A stretch of DNA of 64,000 nucleotides from Bacteroidota bacterium (GCA_009773515.1 WSXX01000015.1:54913-118912), one strand, 5' to 3'; counted from the stretch's first letter, positions 34,639 through 45,046 are shown. Notes: generated from the letters alone by a model not told the origin. Program-made: numbers and translations.

Positions 34639-35760
34639 TTATGAATTCAGCATCACCGGCATTACCAGCATGAGGATGTCTTCAGCAGGATTTTCACCTT
34701 CAACCGGGCGAAGTATGCCTGCACGGTTGGGCGCTGACATTTCGAGGCGGATGTTTTCGGTGTTCAGATTGGTGAGCATTTCAACAAGAAAACGGCTGTT
34801 AAATCCAATTTCCATGTCTTCTCCGTTAAAATTGCAGCTAAGCCTCTGCCTCGACTCATGCGCAAAATCAACATCTTCAGCATCAATGTAAAGTTCCTGC
34901 CCTGAAATGGTAAGTCTGATCTGATTGGTTGATTTATTGGCAAAAAATGAAGCCCGGCGTAAGGTAGTGATCAGTGAAAGACGATCAACAATTAAAGTAT
35001 TAGGATTATCAGTAGGAATAACCGCTTCGTAGTTAGGGTATCTTCCTTCGATCAAGCGGCAGACAAGTTCTGTATTTTTAAAAGAAAATCTTGCATTGGT
35101 GCCATTGTACTCCACATTAACTTCTGAGTTATCAGCTGAAAGAATATTCTTAAGCTGGTTCAGCGGTTTTTTAGGCATAATGAAAGTTGTACTTTCAGTT
35201 GCGCTGAAATCGGAGCGTTTGTAACGTACGAGTTTGTGTGCGTCGGTAGCTACAAAAATCACAGAATCGGGCGAAAGGTCACAATATACGCCTGACATGG
35301 CTGGGCGGAGGTCATCGCTGCCAGTCGCAAAAATGGTTTTGTTGATGGCAGTAAGAAGCAATTCAGCGGGAAGGACAATGGTAGCAACTTCATCCATCTG
35401 AGGTGCCTTCGGAAACTCATCGGCATTGTGACCGGCAATTTTAAACTTTGCTTCATCGGCAGCAATTTCAATGCCCAGATTCTTATCAATGGTAAAAGTA
35501 AGCGGTGTGTCGCCGTAAGTTTTTAATAGTTCCAGCAGAATTTTAGCAGGTATTGCAATCGAACCGCTTTCTTCGGCCATATTGGTTTCAATAGTTACCC
35601 GCATTGTGGTTTCCAGATCGGAAGCCGTAATCTGAAGCGTATTGTCATTTAATTCAAATAAAAAATCGTCAAGAATTGGCAGTGTGTTGCTCGAATTTAA
35701 TACACCACTGATCGACTGGAGGCTTCTGAGAAGACTTTGGCTTGAAACTATAAATCTCAT
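34639..35760 (-). CDS. dnaN: DNA polymerase III beta subunit (sliding clamp)
   Basis: A 373-residue clamp with the expected three-domain length. The start MRFIVSSQSLLRSLQSISGV and the C-terminal VMPVML are typical. It tethers replicative polymerase and repair proteins to DNA. It is the last gene of the co-directional run from DUF1599, 125 bp downstream of plsY, and is not next to dnaA or gyrB here. Confidence 0.95.
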   Translation of the reverse strand: MRFIVSSQSLLRSLQSISGVLNSSNTLPILDDFLFELNDNTLQITASDLETTMRVTIETNMAEESGSIAIPAKILLELLKTYGDTPLTFTIDKNLGIEIAADEAKFKIAGHNADEFPKAPQMDEVATIVLPAELLLTAINKTIFATGSDDLRPAMSGVYCDLSPDSVIFVATDAHKLVRYKRSDFSATESTTFIMPKKPLNQLKNILSADNSEVNVEYNGTNARFSFKNTELVCRLIEGRYPNYEAVIPTDNPNTLIVDRLSLITTLRRASFFANKSTNQIRLTISGQELYIDAEDVDFAHESRQRLSCNFNGEDMEIGFNSRFLVEMLTNLNTENIRLEMSAPNRAGILRPVEGENPAEDILMLVMPVMLNS

Positions 35761-35885
35761 AATTAAGTGATTTTCTTTGTTGTAGTAAAAGTTGAACTTT
35801 CCGGTAAAATTATAAAATTAATTGACAATGCACTAATTATCCAACAGGGCATTAAAGAAAATTATCAACACTTTATTAACTCAGT

Positions 35886-36527
35886 TTATTTTGTGATCTT
35901 GTTCCTGCCGAAATCAAACTTTTTTTCTGTGCCTTTGAGCAGTCTTTTAATGTTTTCGCGGTGGGTATATGGTACAAAAACGGCAACTGCAATGGCCAGA
36001 ATTATCAGAGGGACACGGGTTTCGGCAAATACAAAGATTACCACAACCGGAAACACAATTGAGCTAATAATTGATGCCAATGATACGGTTCGGGTAAACA
36101 CCATCACGGCAATAAAACATCCGAGTATAATCAGAAAGACCGCCGGATAGAGTGCAATTACCACGCCTACAAGACTTGCTACGCCTTTTCCACCCCTGAA
36201 GCCTGCAAAGACGGGATATACATGTCCGATAACGGCTGATGCGCCCAGTAAAATGCGGTAGATGACTTCCTGATTCTGACTGAAACCATCGTAAGTAAAC
36301 CAGTTTGCCAGGCTTACAGCAAGCCATGCTTTAAAGACATCAAACAGCAAAACAGGGATTCCGGCCTTAAGCCCAAGCACCCTGATGGTGTTTGTTGCCC
36401 CTGCATTCCCGCTGCCTTCGTTGCGGACATCAAGCCCGTAAAACCATTTTCCTACCCAAACTGATGAAGGGATTGATCCAAGCAGATAAGCCAGTAAAAA
36501 TGCCAATGCGATGTAGAAATATGCCAT
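35886..36527 (-). CDS. plsY: Glycerol-3-phosphate acyltransferase PlsY
   Basis: A 213-residue membrane enzyme that acylates glycerol 3-phosphate with acyl-phosphate, the first step of phospholipid synthesis. The three motifs are visible: GSIPSSVWVGK, GSGNAGATNTIRVLG and FRGGKGVAS. About six membrane helices are predicted. It follows the gene of the 1494-residue protein by ~70 bp. Confidence 0.94.
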   Translation of the reverse strand: MAYFYIALAFLLAYLLGSIPSSVWVGKWFYGLDVRNEGSGNAGATNTIRVLGLKAGIPVLLFDVFKAWLAVSLANWFTYDGFSQNQEVIYRILLGASAVIGHVYPVFAGFRGGKGVASLVGVVIALYPAVFLIILGCFIAVMVFTRTVSLASIISSIVFPVVVIFVFAETRVPLIILAIAVAVFVPYTHRENIKRLLKGTEKKFDFGRNKITK

Positions 36528-36595
36528 ATCCTGTTTTTTGAAGTCGGTTTAATTATCGTTTCTGATTGAACCGTTTGATGTCAGTTCATTCCTTT

Positions 36596-39500
36596 TCAGC
36601 CACCCCTCGATTGCATTTTTCGCATAAATGCTATTCGGCGCTCAGGGGTTGAAATGATAAACTGATAGCCTTCTTCCGAGTTAGGTGTTTTAAGTGATCG
36701 TTTGTCTTCTTTAAGCCCGGCAATAATATTGTTGAAATCATTGTTCGAAGAAATCGCCTGCATTATTCCGCTTCCGTATGTAAAGAAATACCATTCGGTA
36801 CTGCTGATTTCGATGTAAAGATTCAGGATGTCGCCTGTACGCCGTTTGCCGATTTCCAGATAACCGTTCACTTTTCGGTTAACCGGATCGCGAAGGATTC
36901 CGGCAATTCCCAGCTGACCTTCGCTCACAAAACTTTTCAGGTTTCCGTCCCATACCATATCAACATCGGTAAGGGTGATGCTGCGGATCAGTTCTGCAGG
37001 CGGTCTTCTCAGCTGACCGGAGGTGTTGAGCTCGTTAAGCACTTCTCCCGCCTGTTTTGCGCCAAGCAAGCCTGTAAGCAAGGTGCGATAGGTTTCTGAA
37101 TTTACATCAGTTCCCTGAAGTTCTGCTTTTTGAAGGCCTTCGCGAAGTTTACCCAGCGCAAGATCAGAAAAGAAAAAGTCAAGCGCTATTGCCAGATTAA
37201 ATCTTGTAGAATCGGCGATTGTGTAATGGGTTACTTTTCCGTAACTATCCTGTCTGACCTGACCGAGACCGGCTCCGGTTTCTATTTTGCCGACTGAAGT
37301 AATGATACATTGTTTGGTGTCAATGGTCATCAGATTTCCTTCGGTGGTGCTGTTATTCAGTCTGTTTTCAGTACCCATCAGGAATGACTCTGACTTACGG
37401 TCGAAGGTTATAAACCCGCTTGCGGATGCCACCAAAGTGTCGCCCCAGGCTTTGGGTTTGCGGAACATGGCAGGATAAACGCTGCTGAAAAAGTCAGAGT
37501 AAACAATTGCTGCAAGCACCGGATCGCCCAGGTAGTCGCGCATGACAGGAGCAACAGGCAACTTGATGTTAGCCGGATCTACAAGTGAACTGAACGAAAC
37601 CCAAGGCCCGTTTTCCTCAAAGCAATCGCTGCGGGGCCGGTATCCCCCTGTAAATGTAAGAAGTGGTTGTGAGGCATTCAACTTGATTTCGCCCGTGAAA
37701 TCAAAGTGGGTGCTCAATGCAAATGTTTTGCCTGATTCAATGGTAGCAAGACCTGAAGTGTTGCCACCATCATCAATTGTAAGGGCTTCAAAATATAGGG
37801 GCTGTACAGTGCCCAGGTCGTCGGTATAATCGTAATATCCCGAAGCGAAATAATCTTTTCTTGACTTAACATTCACAGCCGCATTGTAAATCCGGAAGGC
37901 TTTGTTTTTTCTGCTGGCTATAATGTTGGCATTTTCAAGTGGTTTCATCACACCATCAGAAAGTATGGTAACCTCGCCGTTTCCGGGAAATACTGCCGCA
38001 TCGCCCACCCTTATCATCTTTACTTCTTTGGCATTGATGATGTTTTCTTTCATGCTATAAGTGGCTTCCATGGCAAAAAACTGCAGGGAATCCATCTCAG
38101 GGTTTGTTGAAATAAACTCCGATCCGGAAAAATCAAAGTCAACAAGATCGGTCAGGCTAACGGTGTCGGCAAGTGCAGCCCGTTGTGCAAGGGAGTTGGT
38201 GAGGTAAAGCTCCTCATTTTTCATCCTCCACTCAATTTTATCCATAAAACTGATATATCGGCTCTGAGGCAAATCAATTTTAACACTTTTCCCCGGAGTT
38301 CCGAAAGTAGCCAGACTGTTTCTGAAATCGACCCTGCCGGGGTGAATGCGCACTGAAAGAGAAAGGTTTGGCCGCTCAGGATAATAAAGCTGGAAGTTGG
38401 TGGTGTCGGTATTGAATGATTGATTGCTGAAAACAAAGGTGCCTGATTCAATATCCGCATTATCGAGTCTGCTTTTGCCTCTTCCCAGCAAGCCCGCTGA
38501 AGTAAGCGATAATGCACCTGAGTGATACGATTTTTTGTTGTACATTTCAAATTCTTCACCGGGCATAGTGTTTAATCGCATCACATCAAGAAACGGTAAC
38601 CAGAACTGTGTAATTCCCTCACCTTCAACCTGAGGGAAAGCCGGAAACTGCTCCTGCTCTGCTATTGTAAAGCGATTCAGGTTTGCACTAAGTGAATCAG
38701 GAGTAAAGAGAAAATGTTCAGATTCCGAATGTGATGTCATGAATTTCAGGCTTCCTGAACCTTCAAGTCCCTCATTGCTGAGTGATATTTCTGAGAAAAA
38801 GGTTCCTTTTCCATCATAAACGGGAAGCCCTTCCGGCGCGAGTGTCTGCGTAAATCCGAGTGAATAATCTTTCATTACCCTCAGCGGTTCTTTTATATCG
38901 GGCATGATATTTCCCGAATAAAGATGCCCGTCGAATTTCAGTCCATCGGTAGTGAATTTGTTCAGGCTGTCGAGGGTAAAGGGATAGACCACATAGTAAA
39001 AATTGTCGCGTTTATAGGTGCCTTTTTCAATGTGATAGTAATCAAAAAAGACGGATGCATCATTCTTGCTGATAAATATCGGATACTGAGGCAATAATTT
39101 AATGCCGGATTTGTTGTCGGGTGCATCAATCAGCAGATCGCCGCTGAGATTTGCCAGTACATTTTTTACAATAACCTGTTGCGTTGCTTTTTTGTCTTTC
39201 TGAGGAACATCCACTTTGAAAGAGATGGAGTCAATCTGAGGCATACTCAGCTGGAATTTGCCGTATTCAAACGAACTTTCGTTCGCAAAGAAATCAAAAT
39301 ATCCGGCTTTAACCATACCTGTAAATACAAAATCAAGATTTTTCTGAACAAGAATTTCCTTATTTCGCGGATAGATGTAAACTGCCTGCGAATCGCTGAT
39401 TGAAACTTCAGGCACTCCCCTGATGAGCAGGTCGAAAGTGTTGAGGTTTAAAGTAGCATTGCTGGTGCCCGTTACCGAGGAGTTGATCTGAATTACATCG

Positions 39501-41080
39501 TAATCCTTTTTCTTGCTGCGGGCCATCAGGTAGTCAAAAAGCCGGTCAGTAACTTCAATTCTTTCGTTGTCAATATTATAGATGATATATCCTCTGTTTG
39601 AGAGGTTAATGGCCATGACTTTTACCTGTGCCACAGGTTTTTTCATAAATTCTATCAGTTCACTCAGGTGGAAATTCCGGCGATTGTTGTTTTTTTCAAC
39701 AAAATTGTAAATAACATTAATGGGATTGACTTCATCAATTCCCTGAAGCTGTGCATATCTGGCTTCAGAATAGAAGTTTGAAGATTCGAACAATGCATCT
39801 CCCTGTTGCCTGATACCCTTCTGCATTTCAAAGTTCATGCTGTCGCTATCGAGGGTATAGGAAAGGGATTCAAAATACATATCGAGTTTATGATACGAAT
39901 TAAAGTACGGGCTTGATGATGCTCCCCCATTTGAACGGTTAAGCATAATCTGGCGATTTTCGTGATTGTATCTGAGCAGAACTCCCGGATGAAAAATGGA
40001 ATCTCCTTCATGATACCATGTAACAGCCGCACGCTGAGACGATAGCTGTTCAGGCCTGATCACAAAATCACGCGATGTCAGTTTCATCGCCGGTTGTCCT
40101 TTGCGTGAAATCCAAAGGGTGGCATCCTGATCACCATAGCCAGAACCAATTATTCTCGAGCCTTCAAGCGTAAATCCACCCCGATAGTCTATTCCTTTAA
40201 ATACCTGTTTAATTTCAAGGTCGGTCTGATAGGAGACGAATTTTGGTGAAGTTGCTCTTTCAATCGAAACTCCTGTGGTTACCCTATCTTCAAGCCGGCC
40301 TGTTAGCGGGAAATTAAAAAAATCTTTATGATAAAAGTTTGCGGTATCAGCCGACCATGCAGTTTGTTTCAGATTAATCTGATAATTACCTGGTGTGGCA
40401 TATATTTTCTGCGGATCAAAATTGAAATCTTCCCAGATAACTTTTCCTCCATTGCCGGCAAACTTATCCTGAAGAGGAAAGTGCACACCCGAGGTTTCAA
40501 AAATCCGGATACTATCACGGCCGGAGATGCAAACCAGATCAACTTTTTCAAGCCGCACAATTAAAGTGGTGTCAAAATCATAAGTGAAATTTCCATTTCT
40601 GAATTGCCATGAGTTAGCATAGGACCGGAAGAGAACTTTATTCTGGTTCAGATCAACTGTATTTCCGAGAAAAGTACTTAGCATTCTCAGGCTTTTTCCG
40701 TCAAGAAAAGGTTCCAGCCCTTTATGCCATGCAAGTACAGCTTTTGTGCCTGTGTTTGGTCGAAATGAGTTCATGGCAATAAGGTAATCTCTGAATGCCG
40801 GTGTTGGACGCATACGCTGCGTCATCATGGTGTTAAATGTGGATATGATTTTACTCTGTAAAGCAGGCTCATATTCGCCTGAGTTCCAACGGGCAGAGAA
40901 TTGCTGCATGGCTTGCCGCGATTCTTTGTCGCTTGCCTGTTTCATAAACTCGCCCAGTTCAACCAGAAATGCTGTTGGTTCTTCCGACAGCAGTTTCACC
41001 CCTTGCGAAAACACGGAGTTGCTGAGCAAAAGAAATATTGTGGCAGTTAAGGCTGAAATGTATCTGAGTTTTTGAAGCAT
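36596..41080 (-). CDS. Unknown very large exported protein (1494 residues)
   Basis: I do not recognise a family. A signal peptide (LTATIFLLLSNSVFSQG) indicates export. The N-terminal ~200 residues are helical (MKQASDKESRQAMQQFSARW). The rest is rich in alternating polar/hydrophobic stretches with repeated phrases such as GSGSLKF, FDFTG and GNGEVTI, which suggests a long beta-structured periplasmic or surface protein. There is no lipobox, T9SS-type tail or membrane helix. It sits between prmA and plsY in a housekeeping run, with short spacers on both sides, which points to a conserved envelope role. Function unknown. Confidence 0.7.
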   Translation of the reverse strand: MLQKLRYISALTATIFLLLSNSVFSQGVKLLSEEPTAFLVELGEFMKQASDKESRQAMQQFSARWNSGEYEPALQSKIISTFNTMMTQRMRPTPAFRDYLIAMNSFRPNTGTKAVLAWHKGLEPFLDGKSLRMLSTFLGNTVDLNQNKVLFRSYANSWQFRNGNFTYDFDTTLIVRLEKVDLVCISGRDSIRIFETSGVHFPLQDKFAGNGGKVIWEDFNFDPQKIYATPGNYQINLKQTAWSADTANFYHKDFFNFPLTGRLEDRVTTGVSIERATSPKFVSYQTDLEIKQVFKGIDYRGGFTLEGSRIIGSGYGDQDATLWISRKGQPAMKLTSRDFVIRPEQLSSQRAAVTWYHEGDSIFHPGVLLRYNHENRQIMLNRSNGGASSSPYFNSYHKLDMYFESLSYTLDSDSMNFEMQKGIRQQGDALFESSNFYSEARYAQLQGIDEVNPINVIYNFVEKNNNRRNFHLSELIEFMKKPVAQVKVMAINLSNRGYIIYNIDNERIEVTDRLFDYLMARSKKKDYDVIQINSSVTGTSNATLNLNTFDLLIRGVPEVSISDSQAVYIYPRNKEILVQKNLDFVFTGMVKAGYFDFFANESSFEYGKFQLSMPQIDSISFKVDVPQKDKKATQQVIVKNVLANLSGDLLIDAPDNKSGIKLLPQYPIFISKNDASVFFDYYHIEKGTYKRDNFYYVVYPFTLDSLNKFTTDGLKFDGHLYSGNIMPDIKEPLRVMKDYSLGFTQTLAPEGLPVYDGKGTFFSEISLSNEGLEGSGSLKFMTSHSESEHFLFTPDSLSANLNRFTIAEQEQFPAFPQVEGEGITQFWLPFLDVMRLNTMPGEEFEMYNKKSYHSGALSLTSAGLLGRGKSRLDNADIESGTFVFSNQSFNTDTTNFQLYYPERPNLSLSVRIHPGRVDFRNSLATFGTPGKSVKIDLPQSRYISFMDKIEWRMKNEELYLTNSLAQRAALADTVSLTDLVDFDFSGSEFISTNPEMDSLQFFAMEATYSMKENIINAKEVKMIRVGDAAVFPGNGEVTILSDGVMKPLENANIIASRKNKAFRIYNAAVNVKSRKDYFASGYYDYTDDLGTVQPLYFEALTIDDGGNTSGLATIESGKTFALSTHFDFTGEIKLNASQPLLTFTGGYRPRSDCFEENGPWVSFSSLVDPANIKLPVAPVMRDYLGDPVLAAIVYSDFFSSVYPAMFRKPKAWGDTLVASASGFITFDRKSESFLMGTENRLNNSTTEGNLMTIDTKQCIITSVGKIETGAGLGQVRQDSYGKVTHYTIADSTRFNLAIALDFFFSDLALGKLREGLQKAELQGTDVNSETYRTLLTGLLGAKQAGEVLNELNTSGQLRRPPAELIRSITLTDVDMVWDGNLKSFVSEGQLGIAGILRDPVNRKVNGYLEIGKRRTGDILNLYIEISSTEWYFFTYGSGIMQAISSNNDFNNIIAGLKEDKRSLKTPNSEEGYQFIISTPERRIAFMRKMQSRGG

Positions 41081-41122
41081 AAGCAGTTAAGTTTTCAGGT
41101 TTTCCTTAATCCGGTTTTAGGA

Positions 41123-41953
41123 TTAAAGTACAAACGAGGCAGTTGCCCAATTGTTTTGTTCGGTTTGTCCGGTAAACCGGAGACCAAGCTCATTGGCGCA
41201 GGCAGTAATGGCTTCAACATCCTGGGTATAAAAACCGCTCATCATCAGAATACTGCCGGGTGTCATACATTTTCGGTAATGATGCATGTCGTTGAGCAAT
41301 ATGTTTCTGTTGATGTTGGTGATGAGGATGTCGAAATGTTTGCCATGAAGCAAAGCCGCATCACCCTGATAAACGTTGATATGGGGTAAATTATTTTTCT
41401 CCGTGTTTTCAACTGAATTCCGGTATGCCCATTCGTCGTTGTCGATGGCGGTAATCTCACTTGCACCTTTCATAGCAGCAAGAATAGCCAACACGCCGGT
41501 TCCGCAACCCATGTCGAGCACAGTTTTGCTTTTTACATCGGTGTTGAGCAAAAGGCTGATGATCTGTGCTGTGGTCTCGTGATGGGCAGTTCCAAACGAC
41601 ATTTTGGGTTCTATCTCAATATCGAATTCGATGTCGTTGTTTTTGGGGTGAAAAGGAGCCCTTACCATACAGCGACCGTCGATAATCACAGGCTCAAAGT
41701 TTGATTCCCAAACGGCATTCCAGTTCTGATCTTCAATAATCTGCCAGGTGTAGTAAGGGGAGGAGCCTTCGGGCCACAACTCCTGATTGTTCAGTATTGA
41801 CACATCAAAATCGGGTGCAGGAATATATGCCAGTAATCCATTTTCGTTTTCAACAAAACTTTCAAAACCCAGCTCACCAAGGGCTGCCATTATCAGATCA
41901 GCAAAGTCTGCCTCACCTTCCGGAAGGCTGCAATTAAGTTCTACATAATTCAT
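41123..41953 (-). CDS. prmA: Ribosomal protein L11 methyltransferase
   Basis: A 276-residue SAM-dependent methyltransferase. The N-terminal domain (1-~110) binds L11; the SAM motif LDMGCGTGVLAILAA follows, then AIDNDEWAY and the ITNINRNIL active-site block. It trimethylates L11. It lies 42 bp upstream of the 1494-residue protein gene. Confidence 0.92.
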   Translation of the reverse strand: MNYVELNCSLPEGEADFADLIMAALGELGFESFVENENGLLAYIPAPDFDVSILNNQELWPEGSSPYYTWQIIEDQNWNAVWESNFEPVIIDGRCMVRAPFHPKNNDIEFDIEIEPKMSFGTAHHETTAQIISLLLNTDVKSKTVLDMGCGTGVLAILAAMKGASEITAIDNDEWAYRNSVENTEKNNLPHINVYQGDAALLHGKHFDILITNINRNILLNDMHHYRKCMTPGSILMMSGFYTQDVEAITACANELGLRFTGQTEQNNWATASFVL

Positions 41954-41973
41954 GGAGGAAGAATTTAAATATA

Positions 41974-42004
41974 AACCTGCCGGTTTTTTTTAAGCCGGCA
42001 GGTT
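41974..42004 (-). terminator. Hairpin between tpiA and prmA
   Basis: AACCTGCCGG (41974-41983) pairs perfectly with CCGGCAGGTT (41995-42004). On the minus strand it comes 22 bp after the tpiA stop and is followed by a T/A-rich tract. Confidence 0.65.
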
Positions 42005-42025
42005 CAATTTGTTTATTTCGATCAA

Positions 42026-42784
42026 TTAGAAGCTGTTGATAATTTTAGCAAAATCGGCAGCTTTAAGCGATGCACCACCGATCAGTCCGCCATCCACATC
42101 GGGATTGGCAAACAGTTCGCGGGCATTTGCAGCATTGCAGCTTCCACCGTAAAGAATTGAGGTTTCTGAAGCTGCGTCTTCACCAAATTTACCAGCAAGT
42201 ACTTTGCGGATAAAGGCATGCATTTCCTGCGCCTGTTCAGGTGAAGCTGTACGGCCGGTTCCTATAGCCCACACAGGCTCGTAAGCAACAACAACCTCGC
42301 TGAAATCGGTTTCGCTGAGGTTAAACAGTGCTTCGGTAAGTTGTTTTTCAACCACTTCAAAATGCTTTTCCGATTCGCGTTCTGCAAGTACTTCGCCGCA
42401 GCAATAAACAGGAATGAGCCCGTTTTTAAGCGCCTGCGTAATTTTTTTTGCGATTATTAAATCTGTTTCACCATAATAAGTGCGGCGTTCAGAATGGCCG
42501 AGAATTACGTGTGATGCTCCGGCTGAGCTTACCATAGCTGCTGATATTTCACCGGTATAAGCGCCTGATTCATGTTCACTAATGTTCTGAACTCCGCAAA
42601 AAAAGTCGTTTTCTGTTCCTACATCATTGGCGAGCTCAAGAAAGAGCGCCGGAGGAAAAACAACAACATCCACATCCTCAGGACGGGCTTTATTCAGTTC
42701 TTCGGCTATACCAAAAAGCAATTCCTCGGCTTCTTCAAAGGTTTTATTCATTTTCCAGTTTCCTGCAACAATTTTTCTTCTCAT
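42026..42784 (-). CDS. tpiA: Triose-phosphate isomerase
   Basis: A 252-residue TIM barrel with the substrate Asn/Lys in AGNWKMNKT (N9, K11), catalytic His97 in LGHSERR, catalytic Glu in YEPVWAIGTG, and the phosphate-binding YGGSCNAANA and GGASL. It interconverts DHAP and glyceraldehyde 3-phosphate. Confidence 0.97.
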   Translation of the reverse strand: MRRKIVAGNWKMNKTFEEAEELLFGIAEELNKARPEDVDVVVFPPALFLELANDVGTENDFFCGVQNISEHESGAYTGEISAAMVSSAGASHVILGHSERRTYYGETDLIIAKKITQALKNGLIPVYCCGEVLAERESEKHFEVVEKQLTEALFNLSETDFSEVVVAYEPVWAIGTGRTASPEQAQEMHAFIRKVLAGKFGEDAASETSILYGGSCNAANARELFANPDVDGGLIGGASLKAADFAKIINSF

Positions 42785-42813
42785 TTTAAAAGTTTTACAG
42801 TGTTGTTTTTGAA

Positions 42814-43893
42814 TCAGGCCAGTCGGATTCGCGGATCGAGCAGGCCGTAAATAATATCTACAAAAATATTAATAATCACCAACAAAACGGCGATAAAAAG
42901 TACACTACCCATCACAACCGGGAAGTCATATTTCTCCAGGCCATCCACAATCACTACGCCAATGCCTTTCCAGTCGAAAACATATTCTACAAAAACAGCA
43001 CCTGCCATCAGCGATGCAAACCATCCTGAAACAGCGGTTACTACCGGGTTAAGTGCGTTGCGCAATGCATGGCGGAAAATGATGCGTTTAAATCCGAGTC
43101 CTTTTGCTTTGGCGGTGCGGATATAGTCTTGCGAAAGCACTTCGAGCATTGAACTTCTCGTGAGCTCAATAATTATGGCAAGTGGTCTGATGCCCAACGT
43201 TAAAGCCGGAAGTATCAGATTTTTCAGGTCGGGATATTCGCCCCTCCCGAAATCATCCACCGAATAGAGTGAGCCAAACATGCTGAGTCCGGTGTAATCG
43301 GCCAGCACAAAAGCAAACAGCCAGGCTATGACGATTGCCGCAAAAAATGAGGGCAACGACATGCCCAGCACCGAAATGAACATAATCAGCTGATCAAGCC
43401 AGCTTCCTTTTCGCACAGCAGTTACAACGCCCAGAAATATCCCGACGACGGCTGCAAAACCCATGGCAACGGTAGCCAGCAACATGGTGTTGGGGAATGA
43501 CTGAGCCAGAATTTCCGAAACTTTGCGTTTGCTTTGATAGGAGCGGCGCAGGTATGGTTTTTTAAGTAAAACCCTCGTTTCACCGGATGAAACCAAAGTA
43601 ACAAATGGAGCGTACCTTGCACTGTCAGGATAAAACAATGAGCCGGGTGAAGACATGCTGTGCCACGAAAGCGGTGAAAGATCGTTTAAAAATGCAAAAT
43701 ACTGAACCATCAGAGGTTTGTCGCGTCCAAGCTCCCGGTTGATGGCTTCTACCGATGAAATATCGGCGCGCTGCCCCAGCATCATTCGTGCCGGATCGCC
43801 CGGAAGTATTGTGAAAAGCATAAAAACCAGGGTTACCACACCGAGCAGTACGAAAAATCCGTAGTAGAGCCGTTTCAGGATAAATCCGGTCAT
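42814..43893 (-). CDS. ABC transporter permease, OppB/DppB type
   Basis: A 359-residue permease of the peptide/nickel family. An N-terminal helix followed by a large periplasmic loop (~40-140) and five further helices, with the EAA-like loop VLSQDYIRTAKAKGLGFKRIIFRHALRNAL. The second permease, the ATPases and the binding protein are missing from the neighbourhood. The gene lies between tpiA and the DoxX-like gene, 6 bp from the latter. Confidence 0.88.
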   Translation of the reverse strand: MTGFILKRLYYGFFVLLGVVTLVFMLFTILPGDPARMMLGQRADISSVEAINRELGRDKPLMVQYFAFLNDLSPLSWHSMSSPGSLFYPDSARYAPFVTLVSSGETRVLLKKPYLRRSYQSKRKVSEILAQSFPNTMLLATVAMGFAAVVGIFLGVVTAVRKGSWLDQLIMFISVLGMSLPSFFAAIVIAWLFAFVLADYTGLSMFGSLYSVDDFGRGEYPDLKNLILPALTLGIRPLAIIIELTRSSMLEVLSQDYIRTAKAKGLGFKRIIFRHALRNALNPVVTAVSGWFASLMAGAVFVEYVFDWKGIGVVIVDGLEKYDFPVVMGSVLFIAVLLVIINIFVDIIYGLLDPRIRLA

Positions 43894-43899
43894 TGTCTG

Positions 43900-45018
43900 C
43901 TATTCGGTGGGTTTGGTGATGAATTTGCTTTTAAAAGCTGCGTATTCAGGGAAATCATTATAATGCCACTTCTCAATAACCACACCTTCATGCAGCAACA
44001 AAAGTCCGGGGTTGGCCCTGACCATTGTTTTCAGTGTAATATCATCGGCCTGATAAAACTCGTAAGTCAGGCCAAGTGATTGTTTCACACTGTCGATTTC
44101 TTCTGTCAGTGAACTGCTCAACGCAATAAAGCCATGTCCGTCAGCCTCAGCAGCCAATGCAAATTTCTCAATTGCTGCAAGGGCTTCATGGTTTGCTTTT
44201 TCAACGCTCCACACCGTCAGCAGAAACTGATAGCCTGGGTTCTGAATAAAGTGATCGGTGTAATCGTTGCCCTCCATGTCGAGTATCTGCAGGTCATGAC
44301 CAAGGAAGATGTTAGGATCTTCGGTGCGCTGACTCACAAATTCCCATTGCGACATCCATACAGAATCGTTAAAAGGATAGTTGGGAGAAAGGTATTCCTG
44401 CGTTTCTCCTGTGGCAGTATTTTTATAGGTAAGGTAATATTTTACAGGTTCAGGGTTTTCAACATACATCTTATTTCCTATTTTCCAGTCCATAAAATCA
44501 ATGATGGGCAGGTGGCGGTAACAATAGAGACTGAGTGCAAAAAACATCGCCGCAAAAATGCCGGCAGTCCCATATGCCTTAAGATTGTTGTACTGATCTT
44601 TTGTTTTTTTGCGCCATGCAAATAGCAAAAGAGTTGGAACCATCATCACCACATTTTTATAAAATGTCTGCCAGTTGGTAAGGGTAATGGCATCGCCGAA
44701 GCAGCCGCAATCGGGCACCGGATTGTAAAGTGCATCGTAAAAAGTGAGTCCGGTAAAAAATGTCATGATGCCAAGAAGCAGCCATGCGTTTACTTTTGGT
44801 TTCAGATTAAAAAGTACAACCACTCCCATTACAAACTCCATAATGCTGAGCAGTATGGAAAGTGAAAGTGCTGCGGGCAACATCCAGTCAGTTCCCCAGG
44901 CGTAGAAATAATCTTCGAGACGGTAAGCCATGCCAAGCGGATCAATGCCTTTAACAAAGCCTGAGAAAATGAAAACAACTCCTACAAAAATTCTTGAGAT
45001 AAAATGAACGATGCGCAT
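43900..45018 (-). CDS. DoxX/MauE-like membrane protein with C-terminal thioredoxin-fold-like domain
   Basis: A 372-residue protein. Four helices (residues ~7-150) carry the CGCFG motif (DCGCFGDAI) seen in MauE/DoxX-like proteins, which link quinones or thiols to electron flow. After a fifth helix comes a periplasmic region (~190-365) whose part FLLTVWSVEKANHEALAAIE looks like a thioredoxin fold without a CxxC. It matches the family I recall as BT_3928. Normally next to DUF1599 and tpiA in Bacteroidota, as here. Confidence 0.75.
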   Translation of the reverse strand: MRIVHFISRIFVGVVFIFSGFVKGIDPLGMAYRLEDYFYAWGTDWMLPAALSLSILLSIMEFVMGVVVLFNLKPKVNAWLLLGIMTFFTGLTFYDALYNPVPDCGCFGDAITLTNWQTFYKNVVMMVPTLLLFAWRKKTKDQYNNLKAYGTAGIFAAMFFALSLYCYRHLPIIDFMDWKIGNKMYVENPEPVKYYLTYKNTATGETQEYLSPNYPFNDSVWMSQWEFVSQRTEDPNIFLGHDLQILDMEGNDYTDHFIQNPGYQFLLTVWSVEKANHEALAAIEKFALAAEADGHGFIALSSSLTEEIDSVKQSLGLTYEFYQADDITLKTMVRANPGLLLLHEGVVIEKWHYNDFPEYAAFKSKFITKPTE

Positions 45019-45046
45019 GGTAAAAAAAATTAGAAAAAATCAGGTT

